A stretch of 64,000 nt of DNA from Filosporella fistucella (GCA_030077755.1 JAQJZZ010000008.1:868001-932000); one strand, 5' to 3'; shown: positions 10,250-21,912, numbered from the stretch's first letter. Notes: generated from the sequence alone by a model not told the origin. Program-made: numbers and translations.

Positions 10250-11629
10250 ATGTCGAAAAGGGCAGCCTCCCAAGAGCTAGACCATGACCCGATACTGGCG
10301 AGAAAATTCTCTCATCTCAATGTTACTGACCGTGGGGATATGGAATCGGTGCAAGAGTTTGCTTTATCTATTCTAGCAAATCGAAATCTCGCGCAGTATG
10401 TCCGACGCGTGAGCTTGGTATATAATTACTGGGGCGGACGCGCTGTGAATGCTATGCCTTACACTGCGACTACAGATTCAGAATTAGAGAAGGAGGCAAT
10501 ATTCAAAGCAGTTATTTCGGAGCAGCAATGGGAGGAGCCTGAATCAACTGAAATGTTGAAGCGTGTCATGACGGCTAAAATGACCAGCTTCAACAAGGGC
10601 AGCACTCATGATTTATTTCCGGACGCCATTGTAGCCCTTCTACTACCAATTCTACCAAACGTCCAACATTTCTCAGTCGCCGATATTATATGGCCTGACT
10701 ATATCGGAAAAGCTATACAAAGAGCGAAAGACGGCATTTTTGGCTCTGTCTCTGTTACCCATCTCGAGATTGTTGCCAACACCAGATTCAGCGACGCAGC
10801 TTGGGCAGATTACAATTTTAGGACCTTTGAGATCTTTCAAAACCTCCCGTTGTTGGAATGCATTAGTGGAAAGGGGATCGGAGGACAATGTTTTGAAGAT
10901 GGAGGAAGCTACGACCAGATACCTCACAAAGCATCTGCTGTTCGCGAGATTCACCTTAAAGATTGTGAAGTTTCTGCTACGTGTCTTTCATATATACTCA
11001 ACTTCTCTACTGGACTGGAAGCCTTCACCTATGGCTTTGGTGGACGTGCAGGTGACGGAGGACTTGCGAATATTAGAACCCCGGAACTCGCAAAAGCACT
11101 CACACCACACAACTCATCAATGTTGAAATTAGATATTGATGCTGATAGAGTGATCTGTCGGAGGTTGGAAGATGAGATTCAAGGCTGGAAGGAACAGTTG
11201 AAAGAAGAGGAAAACTCTGAGACTGACGAATCTGACGAGGAGGGTTCTGATTCTGAGACCTTGCATTCGTCGGAAAGCAAAGCAAGTGACGAGAGATTGC
11301 AAGAGGCAATGGAAAGCGAGCCATATTTTCCCAATCTCACACGATTGCGCATCGGGATTGAACTTGCTTTGCGATTCACAGAGCTCTCGGGAATGAAGAC
11401 ATTAGCTCAATGGCTACCAGCAAGCTTGGAAGAGCTTGAAATTATCGGGTACACGCCAGGAGGGTTACATTGTGAGCAAGTCGAAGAGGTCGTTCAGAAA
11501 CGAGCAGAACTTCTGCCGAATTTGAAAATCCTGAAAGGGGTTGAGGAGCGTATCGAGAATGGGAAAGAGCTGGAGGATGAAGATGATTATGTAGCTTCTG
11601 ATGCCTCTGTGGAGGATGCCTCCGACTGA
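10250..11629 (+). CDS. Leucine-rich-repeat-like fungal protein without clear F-box
   Basis: This is an intronless 459-aa protein. I chose the ATG at 10250 because a TTG at 10238 is only an in-frame extension. Residues about 120-290 show irregular leucine repeats (VTHLEIVANTRF, LPLLECISG, VREIHLKDCEVSATCLSYI), a pattern seen in fungal proteins built like F-box/LRR substrate receptors. I find no clear F-box at the N-terminus. An acidic low-complexity stretch (EENSETDESDEEGSDSETLH) separates these from a second leucine-rich part (ASLEELEIIG, LLPNLKILKG), and the tail is acidic. A scaffold or ubiquitin-ligase role would be inference. It may be an intact relative of the small LRR remnant at 6.2 kb. 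Confidence 0.75.
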   Translation: MSKRAASQELDHDPILARKFSHLNVTDRGDMESVQEFALSILANRNLAQYVRRVSLVYNYWGGRAVNAMPYTATTDSELEKEAIFKAVISEQQWEEPESTEMLKRVMTAKMTSFNKGSTHDLFPDAIVALLLPILPNVQHFSVADIIWPDYIGKAIQRAKDGIFGSVSVTHLEIVANTRFSDAAWADYNFRTFEIFQNLPLLECISGKGIGGQCFEDGGSYDQIPHKASAVREIHLKDCEVSATCLSYILNFSTGLEAFTYGFGGRAGDGGLANIRTPELAKALTPHNSSMLKLDIDADRVICRRLEDEIQGWKEQLKEEENSETDESDEEGSDSETLHSSESKASDERLQEAMESEPYFPNLTRLRIGIELALRFTELSGMKTLAQWLPASLEELEIIGYTPGGLHCEQVEEVVQKRAELLPNLKILKGVEERIENGKELEDEDDYVASDASVEDASD

Positions 11630-12071
11630 TGAGTCGAGTCAGGCTACAAGTCCACACTTGTGGAATCCGGGTGGTGGAGGTTACTACCTCGTTTCAGATT
11701 TTGTTGTTCCGCATACTTCTCAATTCGTGTTGTATCTTCTGATCACTATATCCGACAGAGAATGACGCTTATAGAATCAGATGGGAACTGAGTATCACAA
11801 TTTTATTTCCCAAAAATTTGCAATACGAGTTCGCAGGCCCTATACAATAAATATGGTTCGGCATTTCCTTGGTCTCGACATGCGAATGCCGAATGGTTGA
11901 AAAAGTTGTAACGATTTGAATTAATTATAAACTGTACAGGTCCTATTTATAACGCTATTATATGCTGTCTTGTGTAGTACTTTTATACAATTTCCATCAT
12001 GGTTCGCTATGACTCGATCACTATAAACTTCTGATTCTATATTGGCGCCAAATTACCTTAATCAAAGTTCA
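11630..12071. other. Convergent intergenic
   Basis: These are the 3' flanks of the LRR-like gene and the membrane-protein gene. The sequence is AT-rich and I see no gene. Confidence 0.6.
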
Positions 12072-13031
12072 TCAAAAGTTCCTCGACTCTTGGCCACGAA
12101 CGGGCCCAGTCGAACTATAAGCAGCCTGTTCCTGGGCAACGCCGCCCGGATATCCCCTCATTCTCGCTTCGTTCTCCGTACCTTCAGCCATATCAATTTC
12201 AGTCTCCTTGCTGGCGTAATGCTGGGTGCGGATCGCAGGAATGAAGTCGATGGCGAAACTCCATACATAGAATGTGTATATGAGAGATATGACCCATTCG
12301 ACAACAGCGGCTCGATTATACTTTTCTTGGTTTCCAAGAACACCAAATGCGATAGCAAGGCCTAGCTCAACAAAGATAAATGCTAGCTTGATCCAGAATG
12401 AGATGCGAAGAATGCGGTGTTGGCGATAATGTATTCCTAGGCGTTGATATTCCCAGCAAACGAAGATAGCGGACAGAATGTAGCCGGCACTGTATTCACA
12501 AATTGATCAGTTCATTGTTTTTAAGTTGCAATATAAGGCAAACTAACATGAAGACTACCAGACATGCATCATGGGTGGTTGAGTAATAGATGTTATTTCT
12601 GCAAGTGAGAATGATCAATCCAATCATTCCGATCACTGCGAAGAGAATAGCTAAGCCGCTCAGTAGTTTCTGAAACCAGGAGGTATTTCGGGCGATTGTC
12701 CCTCGATGTCGGAGCCAACGTTCAGTTGCGAAAACGGTTGTGAAGCCTACAACTGTAACTGTGCCCATAGCAATGAAGAGAGGTTGAAGTTGGTGAGCCC
12801 CAATGTCTGAGATATATCTGCGAGCTTTTGTGAGATTTATTGGCTGGCGAAACTGGGGAGCTTGACGAACGCAATGTGTTGATTTGGATCCATCTGCGAC
12901 AAGTGCACTGAATCTTCCTTTACAATCCACCACAGCAACATTCCAAGAAGCATACCAAGCCAGACAAATCCAGAGAAAATAGGGACGATGACATAAATCG
13001 TTGCCCACCAGGGCGCCTTTATGCCAGCCAT
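12072..13031 (-). CDS. Frag1/DRAM/Sfk1-family membrane protein
   Basis: There are three exons, 13031-12871, 12817-12548 and 12489-12072, giving 282 aa. Introns are 53 nt (donor GTTCGT) and 58 nt (donor GTTAGT). The first join gives HIAYISDIGAHQLQPLF, the hallmark of the Frag1/DRAM/Sfk1 family. The protein has about six membrane segments: one at the N-terminus, then VTVVGFTTVFATE, LLSGLAILFAVIGMIGLIIL, CLVVFIAGYILSAIFVCW and two more, with a polar cytosolic tail. Relatives include yeast Sfk1 (plasma-membrane phosphoinositide/lipid regulation) and animal DRAM (lysosomal). The role here is likely plasma-membrane or endomembrane lipid homeostasis, by inference. The splice model is strongly supported by continuity of the family pattern. 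Confidence 0.88.
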
Positions 13032-14267
13032 TATAGTAGCTTATTTGGTTTTCGAGGATACAGTAAAAATATAGGAAGTAGGCTCTTGGCGATGGAGGGC
13101 AGTAATGCGAGGAGAGACTTCCCAACAAAGCCTTGAATACAACCAAGCTCAATTAATTGAATGATAACGATAATGAAAAGTAATATATTATTGAATGGCA
13201 AGAGAAAATGGGAACTTGGACCATAGTCAAAACATACTTCGAACTTTTTGCGACTATCATGGCGTGCTACGTCATTTTCTCCGTGGGTCCCGATAGTTTC
13301 GGATTTGAAGACTAAAGTTTAGTATAACATAGCGTGCAGTCGGCAGCTTTGCCGCAGCCAGGAAATATAATCGGAAACAAGAAACACTGAGAGATTGATG
13401 GGTACTGTCCGTGTGAAGAAAATCTGGCTCGAGAACACCTTGGCACTCACCCTCATTCCCCCTTTCCCTCTTCGCTTATCCTCTTCCTCCCTCGGCAAGG
13501 AATCTTCTATCGCTATTTCACTGCTCCAATACTCATCTTGAGTCTGTGACCTGTAAGTATCTTTTCAATAGGCCTTCCAAATTATCCCAACGTCTTCTAA
13601 GCGTGGCAGGCAATTGAGAACTTCCTGACGTGCACTATCGTATCCGATTTGTAGCTCACCCCGTATTTCAGCTCTTGTACAGATGTAGATAAATGGCAAT
13701 ACCTCAAAAGTCATCAGCGCGTGTATTCCACTATCTTGTCAAACTGATTGAAGTAAAGAATGAAACCTGGGCACAATTCATCTGTTATAATTGTTATAGA
13801 AGAACTCATCAATCAAATTGCGTACCGATATTTTGGGCTCAGCCAAAATGACAAAACATTCCAGATACGAAATCTTCGTCCTGGGAGTCTTTATCTCATA
13901 TCTACATCAGCTGCAATTTTCGTCCGTTCTCAATATATGTCTCTGTTCTGGGATGGGCGAGACTCGGGGACGTTCAAAAGTGGGATTTATCTACCCCGCA
14001 GACAACATCATTACCGGTTATCTCTCTGACGACACATTCTTTTGTAGTTATCCAAATATATATATATACCAGATGGACCTGCCGAAAAGTAAGAATATTA
14101 TGAACATGAAAGGGAGGGTTTCTCATGACAATTGAATTTAGAAAGATTTGATTTAAGGGAGGTGTTATCCCATCTTGTGCTATCATCAACTGGCACAGCT
14201 CAGGAACTGCAGACTGACTTCGTTTCATCACCTACCGTTATACTGTTTCAATATAATCTACAACACG
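13032..14267. other. Intergenic between divergent genes
   Basis: There is no convincing ORF. A strongly pyrimidine-rich plus-strand tract at 13440-13530 looks like a fungal transcription start region and is followed by GTAAGT at about 13553. A TATATATATATA run near 14057 may serve the formamidase gene. Confidence 0.45.
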
Positions 14268-15275
14268 ATGTCAGGTTCTGGTTTGGGCGGATTGAATAAA
14301 GGGCCACACTCTATCGTGATTGGTCTTTGCCAATCCCAGCTCTTCTCGGTCACCACAGCCCAAGAGCTGCAGAGAGCGCTCTCTCATGTTCTCACTTTAA
14401 TCACCAAAGCTCGCAATGGTTACCCAAACATGGACATGATAGTATTCCCCGAATACATGCTTCACGGCCTCAGCATGTGTACCGAGGATTCTATTCTTTG
14501 CTCTCTCGACGGACCAGAAGTAGCAGCACTCAAGGAACAATGTGCAGAAAACAAAATCTGGGGATGTTTCAGCATTATGGAGCGAAACTCCTTGCTTGCA
14601 TATGCACCTTGGAACACTGGGATAGTCATCAATCCGTCAGGTGAATTGGTAAACTATTACAGAAAATTGCACCCCTGGATTCCAGTAGAACCTTGGTATC
14701 CTGGAAATCGTGGAATTCCGATTTTTAAAGGCCCTGGTGGAGTGACAATGTCGCATATCATCTGCCACGATGGCCAATTTCCCGAAATGGCACACGAAGC
14801 TGCCTACAAAGGCGCGGAGATTTTGCTTCGCACAGCAGGCTACACATCACCCGTCAAGAATTCTTGGGAGATTACAAATCGCTCTAATGCATTCTGCAAT
14901 CTGATGTGGACATGTAGCGTAGCGTTGGCTGGAAGTGATGGGACTTTCAACTCAATGGGAGAAGCCATGTTTTGCAACCCGGAAGGAGAGATCGTTAAGA
15001 AGGGTAATGGAGTCGCCGATGAGATCTTCGCTTGTACCATTGATGTCAGAGACGCGAGCGAGAAAAGACAGCACTGGGGTGTCGAAAACAACTTGTATCA
15101 ATTTGGACATCGTGGCTACACGGCTGTGCAGGGAGGTGCAAAGGATTGTCCATATACCTACATGAGCGATTTGGTTGAGGGAAAGTACAAGCAATCGGGA
15201 GAAGAGAAGGTGCTCGTTACGGATGGAACAAGTTGTGGATTCGCAAAGCCTACTGCAGTTTATAAGGTTGATTGA
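14268..15275 (+). CDS. Formamidase (nitrilase superfamily)
   Basis: This is an intronless 335-aa protein. It hydrolyses formamide to formate and ammonia (EC 3.5.1.49), which in fungi is linked to cyanide detoxification (cyanide hydratase makes formamide) and nitrogen supply. The catalytic triad is visible: Glu62 in IVFPEYM, Lys133 in YYRKLHPW and Cys166 in [10 protein letters not shown]. Other family blocks are IEPWYPG-like [18 protein letters not shown] and [15 protein letters not shown]. Length and triad spacing match bacterial and fungal AmiF-type formamidases better than the 3-domain acetamidases. The protein has no signal peptide and is cytosolic. No cyanide hydratase gene is nearby. Confidence 0.95.
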   Translation: MSGSGLGGLNKGPHSIVIGLCQSQLFSVTTAQELQRALSHVLTLITKARNGYPNMDMIVFPEYMLHGLSMCTEDSILCSLDGPEVAALKEQCAENKIWGCFSIMERNSLLAYAPWNTGIVINPSGELVNYYRKLHPWIPVEPWYPGNRGIPIFKGPGGVTMSHIICHDGQFPEMAHEAAYKGAEILLRTAGYTSPVKNSWEITNRSNAFCNLMWTCSVALAGSDGTFNSMGEAMFCNPEGEIVKKGNGVADEIFACTIDVRDASEKRQHWGVENNLYQFGHRGYTAVQGGAKDCPYTYMSDLVEGKYKQSGEEKVLVTDGTSCGFAKPTAVYKVD

Positions 15276-15504
15276 AGCAAGTGCACCTCAATGCTTTGTG
15301 GGCACTGGACGGACATATCTCCATCTGTCAGATTGCCGTATCTCGAAGTTTCGGTCACACATCTTCAATAATGAAAGCAATTCGCGGGGCAAGAGTTATG
15401 TCAATCAAATATTTTTGAATATCCTTCAGGCTTTCCCAGACGGATTGGGTGTCAGCGCTCCTTAATCGTTGCTGTCAACAAAAGCCTTCTTCTACCCAGA
15501 TCAC

Positions 15505-17376
15505 TTACTTGCAAACACCGTTTGTGCAGGTCAATCCACTCTTGCACGGCTGACTTGCTGAACAAGACCATCCAATACATCCCCAAGTGCAAGCTTTACA
15601 CACACCACTTACACAGTCAAAGCCCCCTGAACAAGGTTGTGATGAAGAGCATGACCTGTAATCCAATGAGTCTTTTGAGCCAGAAAATCCAGTTGAGTCT
15701 TACCATCCAAGGCAACCCCAACTACACGGAGAGCATTTTCCGTTGACGCATTGCAGTTGGTCCTTACATGGGTCGGTGGCTGAGCATGCCCAGCCCATAC
15801 TACAACAATCTTTAGCCTTCATTTTCTCCGATTCTTGCTTACATATATAGACTTACCAGCCCCAGGTGCACGGCTTGCACGATCCATTACAATCGAGATC
15901 TCCTTGGCAGGGAGATGAAGAGGAGCATGACTGAATCTAATCAGCAGCTACACCAAGATTAGAAGAACTGGGGCAACTTACCCATCCCATACAACCCCAT
16001 GTGCAATCCCCACAGACTCCGTTATTGCACTGAAGTTGATTCTTGCAGGGTGATGACTGCGAGCACTTCCATCCTCGACAGCCCCAAGTACAGGCAGAGC
16101 ATATGTTTCCAGAATTGCAGTCAAGATCACCTTGGCAAGGCGAGGAAGGACTACAATTCCATCCGAGACATCCCCAGCTACAACTGCCACTGCCGCTTTT
16201 TCCACAAGTCCCATCGGTTATAGCAACGGATGATTCAATGGTTGGAATGAATCTACTCCAGTCTTGCAGAGCAGGACTCTTATTGGCCTCAGTAATTACT
16301 TTTGAAAGAGCAGACCATGCCCCTGAGGGTGAATTATCCAAAGACACCTCATTGTTTCCACAACTCGAGCAGGTTTCAGATCCTGTCATTATATCCCAGT
16401 ATCCCCAAGGTATTCCAAGTGCGTTGAGTGCATGACCTTGCGACGTTATGTCCGCAGCCTTTCCAGCGCTTCCTCCATTGTAGACCCACTCCTCAGCCAG
16501 GACAAGTTTTCCAGCAGATCTGGCTTGGCTGATCAGACTGCTGCTCTCAGACATTGTAGTGCACCACGAGTCTCCAGCCGAAGTACTGCCAGAGGATGAA
16601 AAATATCCATGGATAGAAATGATGTCCAATGCTGAACAGGAGAAGAGCTCGCTTGGAAAGTTATTGCTTCCTGCCAACGCTCCTCCAATCGCGCCTGTAG
16701 CTACTCCAACCCCAGAAAGTCCAACTGTATTTTTAAGATAGGTAGAGATGTCACAGATCCAACCGGTTCCAGTGACATAGGACTCATGACCTCCCACACC
16801 TGGTTCGTTCTCAAGGTCGATGGCCATAATGACCTGCGAGAGTTGTGCCCATGGCTTGCCTCCAAAATTCTTGCTTGGATAGTTGCGCAAGACGTTATAC
16901 AAGCGATTCTTGAATGCATTCCGTATAGTAGAGTCGCTGTAGAAACTTCCCCAATTCATATTCTTGCTCTTCATGTACTGACAATAAGCATCGCAAGGCA
17001 ATGTATATCCAGCAATCATGTTGGCATCGTGAAGTCCTAGCAGAACCTTCATCTTCCCGCCAGATACACTGTAAACGTCGTATAGCATATCATCATAGTG
17101 ATCGAGAATGGAGCTTAGTGGAGAAACGAATGATCCCATTAAGCCTTCAATATCATTCCATGTTGCTTTACTGTCTCCTTTCTCACTTGAATAAATCTCA
17201 GGCCGCACAAATGTTCTAATGAAACGTGTACCAGAGTTTTGCAATGTAGAAATGATTGATCGCCGACTAGATTGGTCGAGTGTCGCAAGGAAGTAATGAT
17301 TTACCCCAGCAAAGCTGTTAGAGGCCAGTCCGAAAGAAGAAAGTATGGCGAGACTTAATGTCATAGGAAACCTCAT
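15505..17376 (-). CDS. Secreted GH5-like glycoside hydrolase with six Cys-rich repeats
   Basis: There are four exons, 17376-15982, 15930-15857, 15799-15704 and 15655-15505, giving 571 aa. A signal peptide occupies about residues 1-23. The catalytic domain (about 25-385) shows LLGLHDANM, AIDLENEPG with acid/base Glu191, and LVLAEEWVYN carrying the likely nucleophile Glu295/296, as in the GH5/clan-A barrel. The exact subfamily is unclear; mannanase-like is a guess. From Cys399 on there are six tandem units of about 28 residues with pattern C-x-WGC-x-GW-x-C-x4-PC-x3-(L/F)-x-C-x(3,5)-C, six Cys each. They probably form small disulfide modules for binding carbohydrate or the wall. Introns of 51, 57 and 48 nt each fall within the WGCxGW motif of repeats 3, 4 and 5. 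Ignoring splicing would truncate the protein in repeat 3. Confidence 0.88.
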
Positions 17377-17410
17377 GATGCTAAGGTCTTTCAGTACAAT
17401 GGTATAATTG

Positions 17411-17433
17411 TTTTTTTTTCTTCGGAAAAAAAA
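17411..17433. repeat. Perfect hairpin, T-run / UUCG loop / A-run
   Basis: T-run, C, TTCG, G, A-run: a 9-bp stem closed by a C(UUCG)G loop if transcribed from the plus strand. It lies 35 nt upstream of the GH5 start codon, so on the transcribed strand the loop would read CGAA. It may only be slippage-prone homopolymer sequence. Confidence 0.5.
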
Positions 17434-19021
17434 TGCTACAATGGTTTTGTGGCGATATGCTGATCTTAATGAGGTTGTTTATATTAAGCTGCTCTGTATA
17501 AATATCTTCCCCGCCTCGCTTCTTCTTTTTGGGTTGCAGTAATATCCAAATTTCAACTGCTGCATTGTCCTCAATCATAACTCGTGGCAAGTGGACGAAA
17601 AAATCAAATTCGCTGGGGCTTGCACACACATATCAAGCCACTCGAGAAGTACATGGCGTCTTTGTTCTATTTTCTGTTACACCTATTTAGCCTACTGATA
17701 CACCAGCTATAAGCGAGGTCTCCGGCTCATTTGTGCGGAGTGCCTGCTGGTTTTAGGCGCTTCGTAATGAATCAGGAGACACATACGTGTGAGGATTTAG
17801 CTGTAGGGAAGAAAAGCTTTTCGTTTCACTAGTTCACTTGAGTGCGGCTTCACTGAAATTCGAACTGGCTGGCATGCCCAAAACCGTTGTGTTAATCTAA
17901 AGAGTGACACTGTAGTATCTTCGCGGCTGAGCGACAAGGGATTATGCATGTTGTCCATTTGGTGAACCCATTCCTCTGATAATGTTCGGAGTTGCCCCTA
18001 GCCAGGTGCCAGTTAGCCCTACATTCACCTGTGGTGTACCTAAAGTACGGCACCAAGATTTCTTTGTGGATAAGTTATATTCACGTGAAATGCATGGAGT
18101 TGAATTTTGCCAAATTTAAATAGAATGCATAAGCAAATCATCTCTTACACTTCATATCATATCAAACATAAGCCACAGATAGCAAAAATCTACACTTTCC
18201 TGTATCTCACAATACTAATGCACTTCTTGATTACTAAGAATCCGCATGCATAGTACAACCATTTCGAGAAATAGAATCTTCAGTATAATTTTTCCAGCTG
18301 CTCAATTTATAATATGAGACATTAAAAACGAAAGTTTGTTAGATGATCTCAAATACTTGTTGTACTCCTAAGTAGACAAATGTTGTGAATGGCGCCCGGA
18401 TAGTTGTACACGCTTTCAGGGTTTCATTCCGTGGCATGTTGAACTACATACATATGTATATAGTGCAGTAGTTTGCCAACTTTGTGTATCCCTTAGCGGT
18501 AGAACTCTCACTCATCTACAATCAGGCAAAGAAATAATATCCTTCTTGTCTTAATGACACTTTAGCTGAAGGCAAAATGCATCCACAGGAAAGATTTTCC
18601 TGCGAGACAAAGAGATATACTCCTAGACTTCGTACCAGTCACTCTTTATGTTTGCATTTTATATCAACAATGTCTCGTTGTACAGTTCTAAGTTGTTGTG
18701 GGGTGTACAAGTAAAAATTAATTAACCGCTGACTGCTGTTGAGTGTGCTTCACAATTATACATGATCATACGTTCAACAGTGACGCAGAGCTCCAAGGCT
18801 CAGCTTTCTCAACTCCGGCTGAGAGGATGGATGACCTCCCCCACGCGTTCAAATTTCCTTTCATGTGGTCGCATTCCACTCGGCAGGGCTTGGGTGACCG
18901 TGTTGAACGGTTTCCAACTGTATCTATAAACATGTCTCTACTGCAAATCTGTTAGATACCAATGTTTAATGTTTCTGTCGAAAGGTTGTCTACATTAGTC
19001 TTTTCGACAGCATCTACAAGA
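17434..19021. other. Intergenic between divergent secreted-protein genes
   Basis: This is AT-rich, with no supported gene. An AT element near 17497-17504 (TATTTATA on the minus strand) is a candidate TATA box for the GH5 gene about 120 nt downstream. The rest holds only short frames. Confidence 0.5.
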
Positions 19022-19568
19022 ATGTTCAAATATTTTTCAACCACCATTTTAGCCCTGAGATTCGTCTCGGCTTTGCCTGCCTCAAATCTAGGCGCAGTCA
19101 CCATCAAACGCAATCCGGATGAACGTGTCTTCCTGGCAGATTGTCAAGGCCATAACTGGGATGGCTCCTCAGAAACTTGGTCAGAGATCGAATGGTATAG
19201 CACAGAAGCTAAGTCAAGATCAGTGAGTTATCCTGATGCATCTGCGAAGTTGGTTTCAAATGGCTGGGCATGGAAACAGATCACTGGGACATTCACGGAT
19301 GTAAATGTGTTTATAGCAAACATCAATACTGTTGCTCAAGCTTTGACGAACTTTTAATATGCTGGGAAAGGCCGAAACAATCATCATGGAGTCAAATGCT
19401 ATAAAGATAATGGCAGGTAGATATGCAGTTGGGGAGCTCATGGTTTCGGTGCTGGGTGCCAAAGCAGCTTCTATTGCGTTGATGTGAGGTCACATTTTTC
19501 CTTCCATTCTGTGCTCGCAATTCTTTGCTGACGCATTTGTATGCATCAATTTACAGGAGAAGAATTGA
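19022..19568 (+). pseudogene. Small secreted protein gene with two in-frame stops
   Basis: The ATG at 19022 opens a typical signal peptide (MFKYFSTTILALRFVSALPA) followed by a polar domain containing VFLADCQGHNWDG and SNGWAWKQITG. The frame stops at TAA 19355-19357. Downstream, in the same frame, family-like sequence continues: YAGKGRNNHHGVKCYKDNGR, then TAG 19418-19420, then CSWGAHGFGAGCQSSFYCVD. A 73-nt GT-AG intron (19484-19556, phase 0) would add EKN and a proper stop at 19566-19568. The cysteines of the downstream part pair naturally with the upstream Cys in a small secreted protein of effector-like architecture. I infer a gene disabled by two nonsense changes; readthrough is less likely. 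Family otherwise unknown. Confidence 0.65.
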
Positions 19569-20835
19569 CTATAATCAAGTTCGGCTAACTGGAAATCCAG
19601 TTAAACTATTCCGGAAAGTAGATCTGCATTTCAATGATGACACGAGGGGCGATGTGTGTAGGGCACAGCGGCGATGAACCAAGAGTGATCTGGGACTTAG
19701 CTTAAAGCGGAAGTAATAGGAAACATGTTCAATTGAAAACCCGAATGGATTATCGAGATTTATAATCAAGTGTACGCGGTGTCTTTAATTTGTCAATTTC
19801 CCTTGGAATGGCCACTTTCAGATCAAATATCTTGCATAATTGATCAATTTTCCGGACTCTGTATGCTTTCCAAGCCAGAAGACGGGACACATATTACGCT
19901 CCGAGCCTTGTAAATTCTAGTTTCGTTGTAATGCATCTTGCTACAACTTGTATTCATTTGCTTTCCTCCTGTAGTTTCGGCTTCGATGTCCGTCCATTAA
20001 GACCCAGGTGACACGTGCAAATAATATTAACTGCTTCTAGGATCCTCAGTCTGGGCATCTGGTGATTGTTATTTGTGAGGCTGGCTATCTCGCAACCCTC
20101 GTCGCAATCTAGGAGAATATAGAAACTGATCTCACGATAGTGTGGCTGAGAATACTCGTCCGTGCAACTCATCGAACAGGTAGGGCGAGGGGGTGCAGCA
20201 GTATTCAGTTTGAGCACGAACCATGTTGTGTTCATGATCATGATCATAAGCGTTCAACAGCATTAGTGAGATGTGCTTAGTAGCCACCGTCATCGACGTA
20301 ATTTTTGTCTAGATCTGAGCTAGATCTGGGGTAGCGGCGATCTCCAACGCTACCCGCTACAGAAAGCCTCCATTCTAGCCTAACTAAGTTACCAAACCAA
20401 GTGAACAGCCGCACCAAAGGGTAGTATCGGGTGCTTAGCCACAGTTGTCTCTGCCAAAATGTCGCAATAAACTTCCCTTGGTTTGCGTTGATGACCCTCA
20501 CCTGCTTTAGTATGGAAATTAGCAGCTATAATTCAAGATTTTTGAGAATATCTTACAACTCAGTGCCACCACCACTCTTTCTCAGCCACAGAGAAGATTT
20601 TGAGAATTATTTACAACTGCGTCACCGGGGTCTGGAGCTTATCATAGGGCAAGAAACTTTGCAATGTAGGTTTGAACCAGTTCAAAGGCGCAAGCCTGCA
20701 CACTTCCTTGTTCTTAAATATACCTTGCCCTTGTCCCTTCTCCTTGTCCTTCGATTCCCCCCTGACCCTCAGCTCTATCTTGCATTCGATTCGACTCTGC
20801 CCTTGACATACCCGTTGATATCGGAACTCGTTATC
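19569..20835. other. Intergenic, promoter of aquaporin
   Basis: There is no convincing gene. A frame open from 20431 runs into the aquaporin start but looks non-coding. A pyrimidine-rich block at about 20715-20790 precedes the start codon and is a likely transcription start region. Confidence 0.5.
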
Positions 20836-21912
20836 ATGTTGAGCTCAAGTCCTGGCTACCACAATCAAAGCCCAGCCGCAAACTGGGTTGCTAGGCATCT
20901 TCACTTATCAATAAAGTCGCTACCAAAATCGATTAGAGGACATGTCGTAGCTATTATCGGAGAATTTGTTGGCACCCTTCTCTTCCTCTTCTTTGCGTTC
21001 GCCGGCACGCAAGTCGCGAATGTCTCTTCGAATACCAACACCGGCGATACTGTTATCACGACAACTGCACAGAAAACTCCACAGCAATTGTTATATATTA
21101 GCCTTGCCTTCGGCTTCTCTTTAGCTATCAATGCGTGGACGTTCTTCCGAATTTCAGGGGGTCTTTTCAGTAAGTCTTTTATCCCTGTCTGTTGGACGTT
21201 GACTTATGCATGTTTTGCAGACCCAGCAGTGACCGTCGGGATGTATCTGATTGGCGCAATCACTCTCGTCCGAGCAATTCTCTTATTCGCAACTCAAATA
21301 CTTGCCGCAATTGCGGCCGCTGCAATTGTCAACGGTCTTTTCACTGGTGGACTGAATGTCAGCACGACCTTGAGTACGACAACTACAATCGCGCAGGGGA
21401 CCATCATTGAAATGCTTTTGACTATGTCATTAGTATTCACGATTTTCATGCTTGCTGCTGAGAAACATACTGGCAACTTTATTGCGCCTGTTGGAATCGG
21501 GCTGTCACTCTTCGTGGCAGAGCTTACAGGCACGTCCACATACGCTCTTCGGTAATCAGTACTAACACATACTTTAGGAGTCTTCTGGACAGGAGGGTCA
21601 TTGAATCCAGCTCGTTCATTCGGTCCAGCAGTTGTTGTTCGTAGCTTTGAGAGCTATCATTGGATATATTGGGTTGGACCATTCGCCGGCTCCATTTTGG
21701 CTGTCATCATGTTCAAATTGATCAAAGCCCTTGAATATACGAGTGTCAATGGCGAGGTACCTGAGGAAGTGCGCCCAATTATCAGTAACACCAGCAATGC
21801 AAGCCCGTCAAGAGAGATAAGTCCGAGCAGCGCAGGAGCTGGTGTTGGTATGGGCAATGTTGCCCAGGCACAGGCACATCAAGATATTGATCTTGAAAAG
21901 CAGGCAGCTTGA
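20836..21912 (+). CDS. Aquaporin / MIP-family channel
   Basis: There are three exons, 20836-21169, 21221-21529 and 21578-21912, giving 325 aa. Six membrane helices are predicted, with both pore motifs: FNPAVTVG created by splicing of intron 1, and SLNPARSFGP in exon 3. Further family blocks are GEFVGTLLFLFFAFAGTQVA and WIYWVGPFAGSILA. The second NPA is followed by RSFGP, as in water-type aquaporins, so orthodox water transport is more likely than glycerol; this is inference. Intron 1 (51 nt) has no stop and keeps frame if retained. Intron 2 (48 nt) begins with GC rather than GT (CAG|GCACGT) and has a TACTAAC branch. The N- and C-terminal cytosolic tails are Ser-rich and variable. Start is the Met before LSSSPGYHNQ. 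Confidence 0.92.

Noticed and set aside
20431..20835. N-terminal extension of the aquaporin
   Set aside because: The frame is open, but the sequence is promoter-like (CT-rich) and not part of any MIP protein; the ATG at 20836 fits the family.
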